This document shows, in pieces, positions 1 to 11,742 of a DNA stretch of 64,000 nucleotides (position 1 is the first letter of the stretch; each line of letters begins with the position of its first letter). Source of the stretch: Cannabis sativa (taxonomy: Eukaryota > Streptophyta > Magnoliopsida > Rosales > Cannabaceae); contig NC_083606.1 of the NCBI RefSeq assembly GCF_029168945.1, forward strand, positions 19,804,041 through 19,868,040. The letters are read 5' to 3'. The notes under the pieces were generated by a model. That model was not told the origin of the DNA, did not search any database, and saw nothing but the letters and a program-made list of their open reading frames with translations. The position numbers and the translations under genes are program-made.

Positions 1-143
1 TATTTTTCTTGAAAATTTACAAACATCAATCAATCATCAAATAACACTCAATACAACATGATACCATCCAAAAACAAACAAACAATCGTTTTAAAGTCCA
101 AATTTCATGTAAGCAAATCAATTACCATGGCTCTGAGGCCAGT
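1..143 (-). mobile_element. Leader and primer-binding site of a Copia/Angela element cut by the window edge
   Basis: This is the untranslated leader just inside the 5' LTR of a minus-strand retrotransposon. It matches nearly base for base the leader of the complete element at about 57421-57553. Next to the LTR, on the minus strand, is TGGCCTCAGAGCCATGG (about 125-141). It resembles the usual initiator-Met tRNA primer-binding site TGGTATCAGAGCC, with CC in place of TA. The coding part of the element lies to the left of the window. Confidence 0.85.
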
Positions 144-2055
144 TGTTGGAAATTATTTTACCAGGATCTTAGATCTACTCACAAGTATGTTGTTTAAACA
201 TCCTAAATATGAACTTTCTAAAACGATAAATTAAACACATATAAAGTTAAGAAAAACTTACATTGATGCAGCGGAATTAATGTCTCCTTCCACTCATATC
301 TCTAACCCCTGAATCCTTTCTGTAGCAGAGTATAATCAAGATCTGAGCCCGAATGTCCTTCTTCTTCAAGTTTTGATCCTTCACAGTCTTCCAATCTATG
401 ATTGAGTTACTGCTTGTTGTGTGTGGGCACTTACTCTTTCACTAGGGTCACGAAAAAGATGAAGGGAAAAGAGAAGGATGATTTCGGCCAGGTATAGAAA
501 GTGGGGAAGGCTCAGTTTTTCTGAAGAGAGAAATTTCTGTCAAAAAAGCTTGTGAAAACTTGTGTTGTGACTGAGCCATCACTTTCTATTTATAGGCAAC
601 TACTAGGTTTAGGTTAGGATTTATTTGGCATTAAAATAATGAAAATATTAATTTGAAAAACTCCATATAGTGGCCGGCCAAGGTGTAGTAATGGGCCTCA
701 CTTGATTTTGCAGTTTTATCAAATTTTATCTCTATTTTCTCAAAAACGCCAATTTTCCAATTCTAACCTTTTAAATGCTAAAACTAATTATTTAATAACT
801 AAAATAGATTATTAAATAATATTGTCATTTAATTTAATTATTAATTAGACATATAAAGTCCATTAATAAATAAATAAACCTAGAAAACTCTTTTCTTTAC
901 AATTTCACCCCTGCTTAGTGAAAATTCATAAAATTAGACATAGTCTAACTTTAGAATTATAATTGATCAATCACGAATCAATTAATGAGTCTTACAAGCA
1001 GAATGTTCTCAACTAGAATGGGGACCATGGATCTATATGCAGAGCTTCCAATAAGTGAACCAAATTTACAAAGTAAATTCCTACTTATTAATTCTTCGTT
1101 GAATCCACTCTTAGAACTTAGAATTGCACTCTCAGACTTATATAGAGCATATTGTATGTTCCACGATATCAATATACTATCTCATTTAACCATTGTTATA
1201 ATCTTATTGTGATTTAAAGATCCTCTATATAGATGATTTACATCGAGATGGGATTTCTTTACCGTTCTCACCCCTCAATGTATTTTGCCCCTTAAAACAC
1301 TTAGCTACCTGTAAATGGTGTTTAGTGATCTAATAATTAGTCAGTTAAACAAGAGCTCATCCATTTACTTCTATTTGCTAAGCTCGAAGGGAATCATCAC
1401 TTGACTTCTATACACCAGTAGAAGCTATAGATTCCATATTTATGTTCAGCACTCCCACTCAATCATACTATCATGTTCCCAAAATATACGTATCACCCTG
1501 ACCCGAAAGTAGACTTAACTAATAAATCAAAGAACATGAATATCACTCCTGAGTTGAGCCCAAGCATATCAGGATTTAGATTCTTTTAATCTTAAGATCA
1601 ACTACTAATATTGACTTGGAAAGATATGTATAACGGTAAGTTTGTAATATCTTAACTTAGTTGCAATATTGGTCCAGTCCAATGTATACTCCATACATTC
1701 GAAACTAGTATACTTTACTAATGTCCTGGAAAGAACATAACACTTACTCCAAGTGTAAGTACACATCATCGCTGATTATCACATTAGTGTAAATCCAATA
1801 ACACTGATGAAACAGGGACCAAAACTTTTGATTCATATGATCACAATCACATTCCACTGTGTTGACGATACTGTAATTGTGAATAAACATATGATCTGGA
1901 TTTAACTGATTTTGTGTGTATGAATGTAATAAACATATTTAACATATTAAACCATTAGCATGTAAAATTCATGCAAACATCAATCACTTCAAATTTCTTA
2001 TATTGATAACTAATCAGATTGTAAAGAGTTTTTATTTAGGGCATAAAACCCAACA
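144..2055 (-). repeat. 5' LTR of minus-strand Copia/Angela element
   Basis: The LTR reads TGTTGG...CCAACA in both directions and is about 1.9 kb. It aligns along its length with the LTRs at 49209-51110 and 57554-59456, and in reverse with the solo LTR at 5849-7740. In element orientation it begins TGTTGGGTTTTATGCCC, close to the start of barley BARE-1/Angela LTRs (known family). The 64-75 aa open frames inside are chance frames that recur in each copy. The junction at 2055/2056 cuts a Helitron helicase coding sequence. Confidence 0.9.
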
Positions 2056-3251
2056 GTCGCTTCCATTCTCCCAGAGGGTCGTACAACATACTCACGTTTT
2101 AAGCTTCCACTTGATGCCAACGAAACAACCTCGTGTTCCGTTAGCAAACAAAGTTCCCTTGCAAACCTTCTACGAGCATCGAAATTAATAATATGGGATG
2201 TGGCTCCAATGACAAGAAATGCTACGAGACATAAATGATTCAGACACACCTTTTGGTGGAAAGGTAATTATTTTGGAGGAGATTTTAGACAGGTATTACT
2301 TGTTGTCCGAAAGGAACAAGACAGGAGCAGGTAAATTCTAGCTTGGTTCACTCATACTTGTGGCCCACCTTCACCAAGTTCCACCTAATTGATAATATGA
2401 GAGCAAGACTGGACCTAATATTCTCTTATTACGTATTGGCAGTGGGCAATGGAATGCCACCAATCACCGTCAATGACACCTTACAAATCCCAAATAATAT
2501 GCTCATTCCTTATCACGACGACAACACTTCTTTAAACCTCCTGATAGAAAATGTCTTCCACAACATCCATCGCTACCCAGAAAATGTGTCTACCGTGATG
2601 AATCGAGCTATATTAACACCAAAGAACTCTTTTGTTAATGAAATTAATTCCATGTTAATTGCACGTTTTCCGGGAGAAGCACATCACTACTACAGTTGAG
2701 ATAAGGCTATAGATAGCACCGAGCAATCAGTTATGGAAGACTTCCTAAACACTCTTACACCAAACGGCCTTCCTCCACATGAATTGTAGTTAAAGAGGAA
2801 TTGTCCAATAATGTTGCTTAGAAACACTAATCCTTCAGATGGACTCTGCAATGGAACCCATTTGATTTGTCGAGCATTCGAACCAAATGTGATGGATGCT
2901 GAAATTGTTGTAGGACACCACAGAGGAAAAAGAGTCTTTATACCAAGAATACCATTCTTACCCAATGTGGATGAAAATAGCAGCTTTCCATTTAAACGAA
3001 CACAATTCCCTATAAGATTAAGTTTTGCTATGACAATAAACAAATCGCAAGGCCAAACGTTAGATTATGTTGGAGTTTATTTGCCACAACTCGTTTTTCC
3101 ACACGGTCAGTTATATGTGGCACTGTCAAGGGCAAAAACATCTTCTACGGTGCGCGTATTAATCCGACCTGTGACCACAGGCCAGCATGATAAGAACTAC
3201 ACCAAAAATATAGTCTACACAGAGTTATTAAAACTATCACGTTCAAACTAA
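2056..3251 (+). pseudogene. Helitron Pif1-like helicase, C-terminal half, broken
   Basis: This is the decayed 3' part of a Helitron RepHel helicase, an SF1B Pif1-type DNA helicase used in rolling-circle transposition. Fragments in order: GRTTYSRFK, LIIWDVAPMT (motif II, normally DEAPM), FGGK then GGDFRQVLL across a frameshift near 2275, NGMPPITVND, NRAILTPKN, RFPGE, LCNGTHLICR, FAMTINKSQGQTLDYVG (motif V) and LYVALSRAK (motif VI). Stops lie near 2234, at 2697-2699 and near 2788. The motif II glutamate codon is GTG (Val) at 2200-2202. Walker A and the Rep domain are absent because the Copia LTR interrupts the gene at its left end; they should lie beyond that element, outside the window. The final TAA is at 3249-3251. 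Frames at 2343-2699 and 2811-3251 are pieces of this gene. Family assignment is firm; it cannot encode an active enzyme. Confidence 0.9.
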
Positions 3252-3835
3252 TTTGAAGCAATAACCCCCAAACTTATTTTTATCTTTGCCTTTACTTGGA
3301 TGATTCAATGCAATAAAATTGTACTCACCACGCATATTGTTGATGGTGTGATTCTTATCTCATACTCTTGGGCTCATGTGTTATTCAATCCAGTCATTTA
3401 CCACCTCTCTTCTGTCTTATAAACTAAGCCAACCAATAACATTTAGATAAACAATAGAAAAATTGACAAATAAAAGTAAGAGGAAATGTAAAACACAAAC
3501 AAAATTACGGAAAATTTATTTTGCTCTAATGAGTTATACAGTTACAGATTCTTCAAACCTATAATCAGATAGCACATGGATCTGCTCTAATGGATTTATT
3601 TTTTTTATTCAAGCTTTAGGATTTTGCATTGAATGAAGAATGGTCATTGAACTTTTCTTCCATTTATGTTGTGGTTATACGCTGAATCAATTGTCAAAGC
3701 CAAACAAGACATGGAATAAATATTAAGAGAATTGGGACTGGCTTTTATTAAGCTGACTATATTTGAGATTGGACTTGGGAATGTTGTTTCTAATGCTCAA
3801 AATGTCAGGGATGCTGACATGAAAGGTCTCATAGC
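3252..3835. other. Non-coding sequence downstream of helicase remnant
   Basis: AT-rich sequence with no open frame or RNA gene I can support. It may be the 3' part of the decayed Helitron, but I see no convincing Helitron 3' hairpin followed by CTRR. Confidence 0.4.
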
Positions 3836-4388
3836 CAGGGGCGGAGCCAGAATTAAATAGTTGGGGGGGCCAATATCGGACAACGCAGTATACAACAAAT
3901 TTAAATTTTGGTGACTAAAATATCTTTTAAAGATGTATGTCAATTGTGGAAAATATTATGATTTTTAAATTTTATAAATATTTTATACAATATTTTAAAA
4001 AATAATCAAATAATTAAATTAAAAATAAAATACGAGTGATACTTTAAAATTTGACGGAGTTCAATTTAATATTACCAAAATTAATAATGATATGTAGTTT
4101 CTTCAGGAAAGAATCATATTGATTTTAAGAATAATATAATTGGTTAATTTTATTACTATTAATTAAACAATTTATTAAATATATTTTTAAAATTAATACA
4201 AATCAAATTAAGTATAGAAAAAGAATAATATAATTATTATATATAATTATGATACTTAAATTCATATATAATAAAATTATATATATTATAAAAAATGGTG
4301 TATTTATATATATAATTATGTCTTAGTATAAATTTTTAAAAATTTCTGGGGGGGCCACAGCTCCTGTTGGGGTGCATGTGGCTCCGCC
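3836..4388. mobile_element. hAT-like non-autonomous element (MITE)
   Basis: The left end CAGGGGCGGAGCCA is mirrored at the right end by GGCTCCGCC, which lacks the outermost four bases. The element is flanked by TCATAGC at 3829-3835 and 4389-4395, a probable 7-8 bp target duplication. Runs of G (ggggggg) sit just inside both ends, as in a widespread plant hAT MITE type. The interior (about 550 bp) is AT-rich and non-coding. Confidence 0.75.
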
Positions 4389-4395
4389 TCATAGC

Positions 4396-5848
4396 TTGAG
4401 TCCACTGCTCAGTTTAGGAAGCTTCTTTCTATTGGTGAGAAATTATTTCTGTCGCGCAATGATTTAATTATGTTATGTATGTTATGCCAACAATATTTTC
4501 ACAACTGAATTCTCCTTAAATAATAATATATAGTCAATAATAAGTATATTACAGGTATATATAGTGGTAGTGGTAGAGCCAGTCACATATTTTAGTGGGG
4601 GCAAAAAAAAATTAGAATACTAATAATGAAAATTGTAATTTTAATTGAGAAAAGTATAAATTTTAGTGGGATAAAATAAAAATAATGTGAGAATTATAAA
4701 TTTTATAAGGATAAAAATGAAAAATATAAATTTAATGGTGACAAAAATAAAAATATATAAAGATATAAATAAAAAATATTATTTTTTTGGGCTCAAAATG
4801 TGAAATATTAAAAATTATGTATATAAAAATGTAAATAATCAAAATATGATTTAGTCGGTTATGAAAAATTTATTTATAATGTTATTTTGTTATTAATAAC
4901 ATTTAAAATGTACTTTAAAATATTTCAAAAAAAATGTACTTTTAAAAAACATTTAAAATGCCATAAAAAATATTTTAAAATTTAAAACAAAATTTAAAAA
5001 TATACTAATTACAAATATCTTAATTAAAAAAATATTGATATATCATGATTTTTATTGTTTTAAAAAATATATATAATAAATAATAACCATATATCATATA
5101 TAAATTGAACAACATTTTAAAATTAACCTAGGTGTACGGTACCTATCTCTCTCTCTGATATCACTCTTTTCTTTTTTATCAACCTAACAATTTCTTCATC
5201 AACCAAATTAAGAGAGAGTATATATGTACGTATTGATTCAGTATATATTTTGGTTTATAATTAATTAATTGTTAATCAAAATTTTTTTATGTACCTCTAT
5301 AATTTCTGTTTCTTTTATTAATGTGAAACTTTAGGCTTAATTAGTTTCCTTTTGGCCCAATAAAATTAAGCCAGATCTACTTCTCACTTCCCTTTTATTA
5401 TATTTTAATTGATTTTTCTTTTACGTATTCTTTACATATTCTTCTTCTTTTTTTTTTTTTTGTCTCTCTATAGATACGTGGTAATCGCAGTGATTACTGT
5501 TATTAATACTACAAAGTTCGGGTATTTGTTAAATTTTTACTTCTGTCTTCTTTAGTATTATCGTTATTGAAAACTTCTATATATATTTTTTCAGGTGGAT
5601 CTCTTGATCACAGTGACCTCTAAAATATAATTAGTTTGTCATTAGTTACCAATTTTGAGAACAGTCCTGGATTTCATTTTGTTTTTTTTTTTAAAGAAAG
5701 AACTAGGGTTTGATTTTTTTAAAAAAAAAATGGTACTTTTCAACATCGAGCAAAGAGTTTCTAATAGACATCAATGAGTGATTGATTGGTATAATTATAC
5801 TTGGAATAAATTTTGATGTTGTTATTTGGTGGATTCCTAATTTATTAT
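4396..5848. other. AT-rich non-coding region
   Basis: No gene is supported. Around 4565-4620 there is a weak echo of the hAT MITE end (GAGCCAG followed by a G run), probably a decayed copy. CT-rich and T-rich runs occur at 5140-5160 and 5440-5470. The stretch near 5849 is the target site of the solo LTR. Confidence 0.5.
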
Positions 5849-7740
5849 TGTTGGGTTTTATGCCCTAAATAAAACTCTTTACAATCTGATTAGTTATCAA
5901 TATAAGAAATTTGAAGTGACTGATGTTTGCATGAATTTTACATGCTAATGGTTTAATATGTTTATTACATTTACACACAAAATCAGTTAAATCCAGATCA
6001 TATGTTTATTCACAATTACAGTATCGTCAACACAGTGGAATGTGATTGTGATCATATGAATCAAAAGACTTGGTCTCTGTTTCATCAGTGTTATTGGATT
6101 TACACTAATGTGATAATCAGCGATGATGTGTACTTACACTTGGAGTAAGTGTTATGTTCTTTTCAGGACATTAGTAAAGTATACTAGTTTCGAATGTATG
6201 GAGTATACATTGGACTGGACCGATATTGCAACTAATTTAAGATATTACAAACTTACCGTTATATATATCTTTCCAAGTCAATATCAGTAGTTGATCTTAA
6301 GATTAAAAGAATCTAAATCCTGATATGCTTAGGCTCAACTCAGGAGTGCTATTCATGTTCTTTGATTTATTAGTTAAGCCTACTTTTAGGTCAGGGTGAT
6401 ACGTATATTTTGGGAACATGATAGTATGATTGAGTGGGAGTGCTAAACATAAATAGGGAATCTATAGCTTCTACTGGTGTATAGAAGTCAGGTGATGATT
6501 CCCTTCGAGCTTAGCAAATAGAAGTAAATGGATGAGCTCTTGTTTAACTGACTAATTATTAGATCACTAAACATCATTTACAGGTAGCTAAGTGTTTTAA
6601 AGGGAAAAATACATTGAGGGGTGAGAACGGTAAAGAAATCCCATCTCGATGTAGATCATCTATATAGAGGATCTTTAAATCACAATAAGATTATAACAAT
6701 GGTTAAATGAGATAGCATATTGATATCGTGGAACATATAATATGCTCTATATAAGTCTGAGAGTGAAATTCTAAGTTCTAAGAGTGGATTCAACGAAGAA
6801 TTAATAAGTAGGAATTTACGTGGTAAATTTGGTTCACTTATTGGAAGCTCAGCATATAGAGCCATGGTCCCCATTCTAGTTGAGAACATTCTGCTTGTAA
6901 GACTCATTAATTGATTCGTGATTGATCAATTATAATTCTAAAGTTAGACTATGTCTAATTTGTGAATTTTCACTAAGCAGGGGTGAAATTGTAAAGAAAA
7001 GAGATTCTAGGTTTATTTATTTATTAATGGACTTTATATGTGTAGTTAATAATTAAATTAAATGACAATATTATTTAATAATCTATTTTAGTTATTAAAT
7101 AATTAGTTTTGGCATTTAAATGGTTGAATTGAAAAATTGGCGTTTTTGAGAAAATAGAAATAAAATTTGTTAAAACTGCGAAATCATGTGGGGCCCATTA
7201 ACACACCATGGCCGACCATTATTTGTGGAAATTCAAATTGATATTTTCATTATTTTAATGCCAAATAATTCCTAACCTAAACCTAGTAGTTGCCTATAAA
7301 AAGAAAGTGATGGCTCAGTCAAAACACAAGTTTTCATAACATCTTCTGACAGAAATTTCTCTCTTCAAAAAAACTGAGCCTTCCCCTTTTCTATACCTGG
7401 CCGAAACTATTCTTCTCTTTTTCTCTTCATAAATTTCGACCCTAGTGAAAGAGTAAGTGCCCACACACAGCAAGCAGTAACTCAATCATAGATTGGAAGA
7501 CTGTGAAGGATCAAACTCAAAGAAGAAGGACATTCGGGCTCAGATCTTGATTATACTCTGCGACAGAAGGATACAAGGGTTAGAGATCTGAGTGGAAGGA
7601 GACATTAATTTCGCTGCATCAATGTAAGGTTTTCTTAACTTTATATGTGTTTATTTTATCGTTTTAGAAAGTTCATATTTAGGGTGTTAAACAGCATACT
7701 TGTGAGTAGATCTAAGATCCTGGTAAAATAAATTCCAACA
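5849..7740 (+). mobile_element. Solo LTR, Copia/Angela family
   Basis: The sequence starts TGTTGGGTTTTATGCCC and ends ATTCCAACA, 1,892 bp. It is the reverse-orientation equivalent of the LTR at 144-2055. The flanks are ATTAT (5844-5848) and GTTAT (7741-7745), a 5-bp target duplication with one change. No internal region or second LTR adjoins it, so it is a solo LTR left by LTR-LTR recombination. A TATA-like CTATAAAAAG is at about 7293-7302. The minus-strand frame at 6680-6907 is not a gene. Confidence 0.88.
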
Positions 7741-7913
7741 GTTATTAGGTAACATAATATTATTAATTCGTTAGACCTCTCACAATTATTAAGTGAGAAT
7801 GGATCATCTTAAAAACCTTTCTCTATATTGAAAGGTGAGATTGATTTTAATATGAACTTACTTATATTTTTTATTTTGTCTATCTATTGTTTTATTTGAA
7901 AACAGGTGAATAA

Positions 7914-9999
7914 ATGACTACAATATATACAACAATTAAGGACATCACTCCAACTACAGAAAGTTGGAAGATTGAAATGAGAGTGTTAGAAAAATCTGGA
8001 AAGCGGACAAGAGTTCACCACTCAAATATCAAAAGCTTATGTTAGTAGACAAAAAGGTATACAATCAGTTAATTTACCGTTGAAATTATCAATACTCTAC
8101 TAATAAATGCTCTATTTTTTTTGAGTTCTGCCTATAAACGCGTTGCAACAGATTATTATTTCATAAATATATTTTTTCCTTAAAAATGAACACAGGGTAA
8201 TGATGTTGAAATAGTAATATTTGGCACTGAAATTGACGCTAGAGAAAACACTTTGGAATTGTTCCACACTTACTACATCAACAATGCCTATGTCAAAAAA
8301 ACAGTCTCGCCTTTCGATAAAAAGTGAGACTAAAAATATACTTGGACAGTGAACTCAAGAACAAAAATCGAAGAAATCCAAACAGAAGACAACCAGATAT
8401 CAGCACCAAACTATGATTTCATTCCATTTAGCAACTTGCATACACCCAAAGAATTCAGCAAACTAATAGGTATTTACAATTTGATTTTCATAAATATATA
8501 TTCATCATTGACTAACTATTTAATATTTCAATTTATTAGATATTTTGGCTTTTGCTCTCAAAATGAACCCACCAAAAGAAGTCAACACTCCCTATGGACC
8601 ACATACAATTCAAGAGATATACTTAATTGATGAATGGTAAACTATATATTTAATCTACCACTATAAATATACCCACGTGTTCATTTTTATTGCGATATAT
8701 TAAATACTATTTAATAAAATTTATGCTAATATATTTTTTTATTTCTTTACAAAGTTGTAGCTTCAAACAAGCATGTTTGACGATGTGGGGACATAAAGTC
8801 CAAGATGAATGCTTACAAATAGCAGAAGTAATTGAAGACAGACCCATAATATTGGGATCAAAACTAATTGTTCAAACCAAGAGAGGTGATTGCATTAATT
8901 AAACTACTGATATTTAAATGCGAATATTCAAAAATTCAATTAACACATATATTTTAATTTAGGGTTGTCTCTGCCATCACGCGATACGAGTACCTTCAAA
9001 ATCAATTCTCAACTCCCCGAGGCAGAAGCACTGAAGGAATGGTAATACACATGAAATCAAATGCACATACTATTATAGCTATACATTATACAAAAAAATT
9101 AAAATTTTGCAGACTATATTTATAATAATTATCATACTTACACTATATTAAGGGCGGAGAATAATGAAACAGAAATTAAAACGCAATAGCAAACTGCTTG
9201 ACATATGAATCTTCTCCAAAATCTTCTGTTGGATTACGCGAAATAATGACTAACATTCAAATTTCAGAGTTGACGAAAAATCTGCAACTGAATGAGGTAA
9301 AAACTACTACAATATTTACTTTATAAAACTTTTGTTTCAATATCTTACTATTATTAACACCATTTGATTTGGATGTAGAAAAAATATTTTTGGATTGAGG
9401 CGGCAATAAAAATAACTGATACTGGCCAGAGTTTTTATTGCATGTCATGTGACGCATGTCATAAAAAAATAGATTTATACAATCGCAAGGAAAAAATCAT
9501 ATGTGACAAGCCAACATGCGGCCAGGAAGGATTTCCTACACCACGGTATATTACTAAACATATGATGTTATTGAAATTAAGTTAAAATTAAAAAGATACT
9601 AACAATCTTATTATGCATTTTACAGTGCTATAGCATATGTTGAACTTGATGACAATACAAAGAGCCTATCTGCTGTCATGTTCGTAGATATTGCGGAAAA
9701 AATAATGCTGCCCAACTAATGGAATATACTGCAGAGGTGTAGATTTAAAAATATAAAATAGTTTTACATGCCTTTCATAAGTTGATTTTTTGAATTAAAT
9801 AAATTATGCACACCATATCTAATCATCTTAAATAAAAATATATCATTGTTTGCAGAAATACCGCCACTTTGTTGACACTACCATATTCAATTTATCAACG
9901 AAAAAATGGACAATCCAGTTATATTCGGACCCGACTAGAATGAAAAGTGCAAAATACAAAAATTACACTATAGTCTTTATCGAAGCAAATGAATATTGA
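7914..9999 (+). pseudogene. RPA70-like single-strand DNA-binding protein (Helitron-type), broken
   Basis: This is a decayed multi-exon gene for replication protein A large subunit, the form many plant Helitrons carry. The likely start is ATG at 7914. Exon 1 encodes an OB fold (DITPTTESWKIEMRVLEKSG). Later exons give DVEIVIFGTEID...LFHTYYINNAYVKK, then DBD-B pieces (NTPYGPHTIQEIYLIDEW; LTMWGHKVQDE; PIILGSKLIVQTKRG; LPEAEALKEW). DBD-C is at about 9380-9540 with the zinc-ribbon cysteines CMSC and CDKPTC, followed by AIAYVELDD and a C-terminal part ending near 9999. Introns have GT...AG ends (for example about 8057-8195 and 8480-8540). Defects: one base lost near 8040, stops TGA and TAA near 8325-8335, and a frameshift near 9700 before NNAAQLMEYTAE. 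It lies in the same orientation downstream of the Helitron helicase, so it probably belongs to the same Helitron, split by the solo LTR. Confidence 0.85.
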
Positions 10000-10649
10000 A
10001 ATCCACCAATGAGTATCATTAGTTTTCTTATCTACAATTTTTAGATAAATGCTATTTTCAATTATCAACAATTTAGAGATTGATATTGAATTTTCTTTTT
10101 ATCTTACACCCATTTAAGTAACGTTTCTTTAAATATTGGAACATCAATTTTTAGTTTATTTTTGGATTAAATTAAGAACATATTTAAATCATTGTTTAAC
10201 GCCCAAAACGTGACTTCCACTAGCGGTGGTTGTAGTATAGATTGGGCGGTCGATTCCACAGGGAGGTGATTATGGACAAAAGCGTAGTAGAAAAATAAAC
10301 ACAAAAGGTTAATAAAAAGTAACAAATAAGTAACCAAATGAGTTTGAGGATTTTTATTTTGGTAATAAATATTAAAAGAAAGTAAATAGAGGTGTAATCA
10401 ATAGTAAAAGAGAGAAAGGCTTCAAGATTAATCCATATGCTTGTTTAGCTATTTTGTACCTTTGATTCACAAAGTCGACACAAATAATATAACATTAAAG
10501 TTCATTATATTTTGAGTATTTAAGTTCTTGAAAATAAACGAAATAATTTAATCTTATGTAGAACCTAAAAATGACATTATACATCGAGCAATAATGCAAT
10601 ATAAGATTAAACATAAAATTAAACACCAATATTATTTTTACTAAATAGT

Positions 10650-10925
10650 AACACATAGAAAGAGCATGACTAATCCTACATATTTTTAATAAAAATAATG
10701 ACAAAGAGATAGAGATGGAGGTGGTGGTGATAGTGAAGGAAATGAACATTAATATCACTTTTATTAAGTTTTAGACACATAGAGAGAGCATGACTAAACC
10801 TATATATCATTTAACAAGAGTGAATAAAAATGAACATAAAAGATAGAAATGAGCAATACTACCATTACTATAATCATTAAATAAAAATATATAGAAAGAG
10901 CATGACTAAGTCTATATATATATTT
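10650..10925. repeat. Three degenerate copies of a ~115-bp repeat
   Basis: The phrase AGAGCATGACTAA recurs at about 10663, 10785 and 10896, each time preceded by ATAGARAG and followed by a CCTATATAT-like run. The spacing is about 111-122 bp, indicating an old tandem triplication. Confidence 0.65.
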
Positions 10926-11278
10926 AGTATATAATAGTATATATAGTAGTATAGATGGAAGAAGAACATAAAAATAAAAGTGGAATAAAAACTTGCATTA
11001 CTCAAATAAATATTACAACAAGTGAATCAAAGATACAAAATAACCTCACTTTGCATACGGTAACCTTCCAAAGAAGATTAGGCCATTATGCTAATCATTC
11101 TCATAAAATTTCTAAAGAGAAAATATGAGAAGAAAAGTTGAGAGAATTTTGCTATAGTTTTTCTACTCCAAAATTACACCCTAAAAACTACACCCCTAAA
11201 CAATAGAAATGAACTCCTATTTATAGAGTCTTAAAATGGACTAAATTGCAAAATATTAATAGTTTTGGGTTACAAAAG

Positions 11279-11279
11279 A

Positions 11280-11355
<76 letters not shown>

Positions 11356-11425
11356 GTAGTAATAATAATAATAGAAATCAATGTTAACTTCAAAAACTAT
11401 TAGATTTTATTATTATTATTATTAT
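11279..11425. repeat. (TAA)n / (TTA)n / (TTG)n microsatellites
   Basis: A TAA trinucleotide run occupies about 11279-11372. A TTA run turning into TTG follows at about 11409-11442, directly against the MULE's left end. The TTG run blurs the MULE target duplication. Confidence 0.9.
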
Positions 11426-11742
11426 TGTTGTTGTTGTTGTGGGGAAATTTGAATTAATATGCTTATATTACCCAAAAAAATTTCCCCTAAATGCAAAGTT
11501 ATTAAAATTGGTAATATATGCCCATTTAAACAATTTTCCTAAACTACCCCTCTCATTTCTCTCATTTGAAATCAGCCTCTCTCATCCTCTCTCTTAGTCT
11601 CTCTGCCGAAACCCACCCCAAACCCAAAACGCACACAGTCGGCCGATTTCCCACCCGAGCACACAGTCGGACCAACTCGCAACCCCAACGCTCGCAACCC
11701 CGACCCACTCCGACGAACTCCCAACCCCGACCCACTCCGAAA

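Larger units (their letters stand above)
10193..11443 (-). repeat. LTR-like repeat sequence, family unassigned
   Basis: The block starts TGTTTAACGCCC, a typical LTR border. On the minus strand it carries a TATA box (CTATAAATAGGAG, about 11215-11227) pointing left, so it looks like the R-U5 side of a minus-oriented LTR. Its U3 side may continue beyond the MULE, after 20684. No coding region is seen; the minus frame at 10495-10758 is AT-rich and not supported. I could not fix the right border or target duplication. Confidence 0.5.

Noticed and set aside
985..1212. 75-aa plus frame, recurring as 6680-6907 minus
   Set aside because: It lies inside Angela LTRs in both cases and recurs only because the LTR is repeated. 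It has no protein domain and lies in non-coding LTR sequence.
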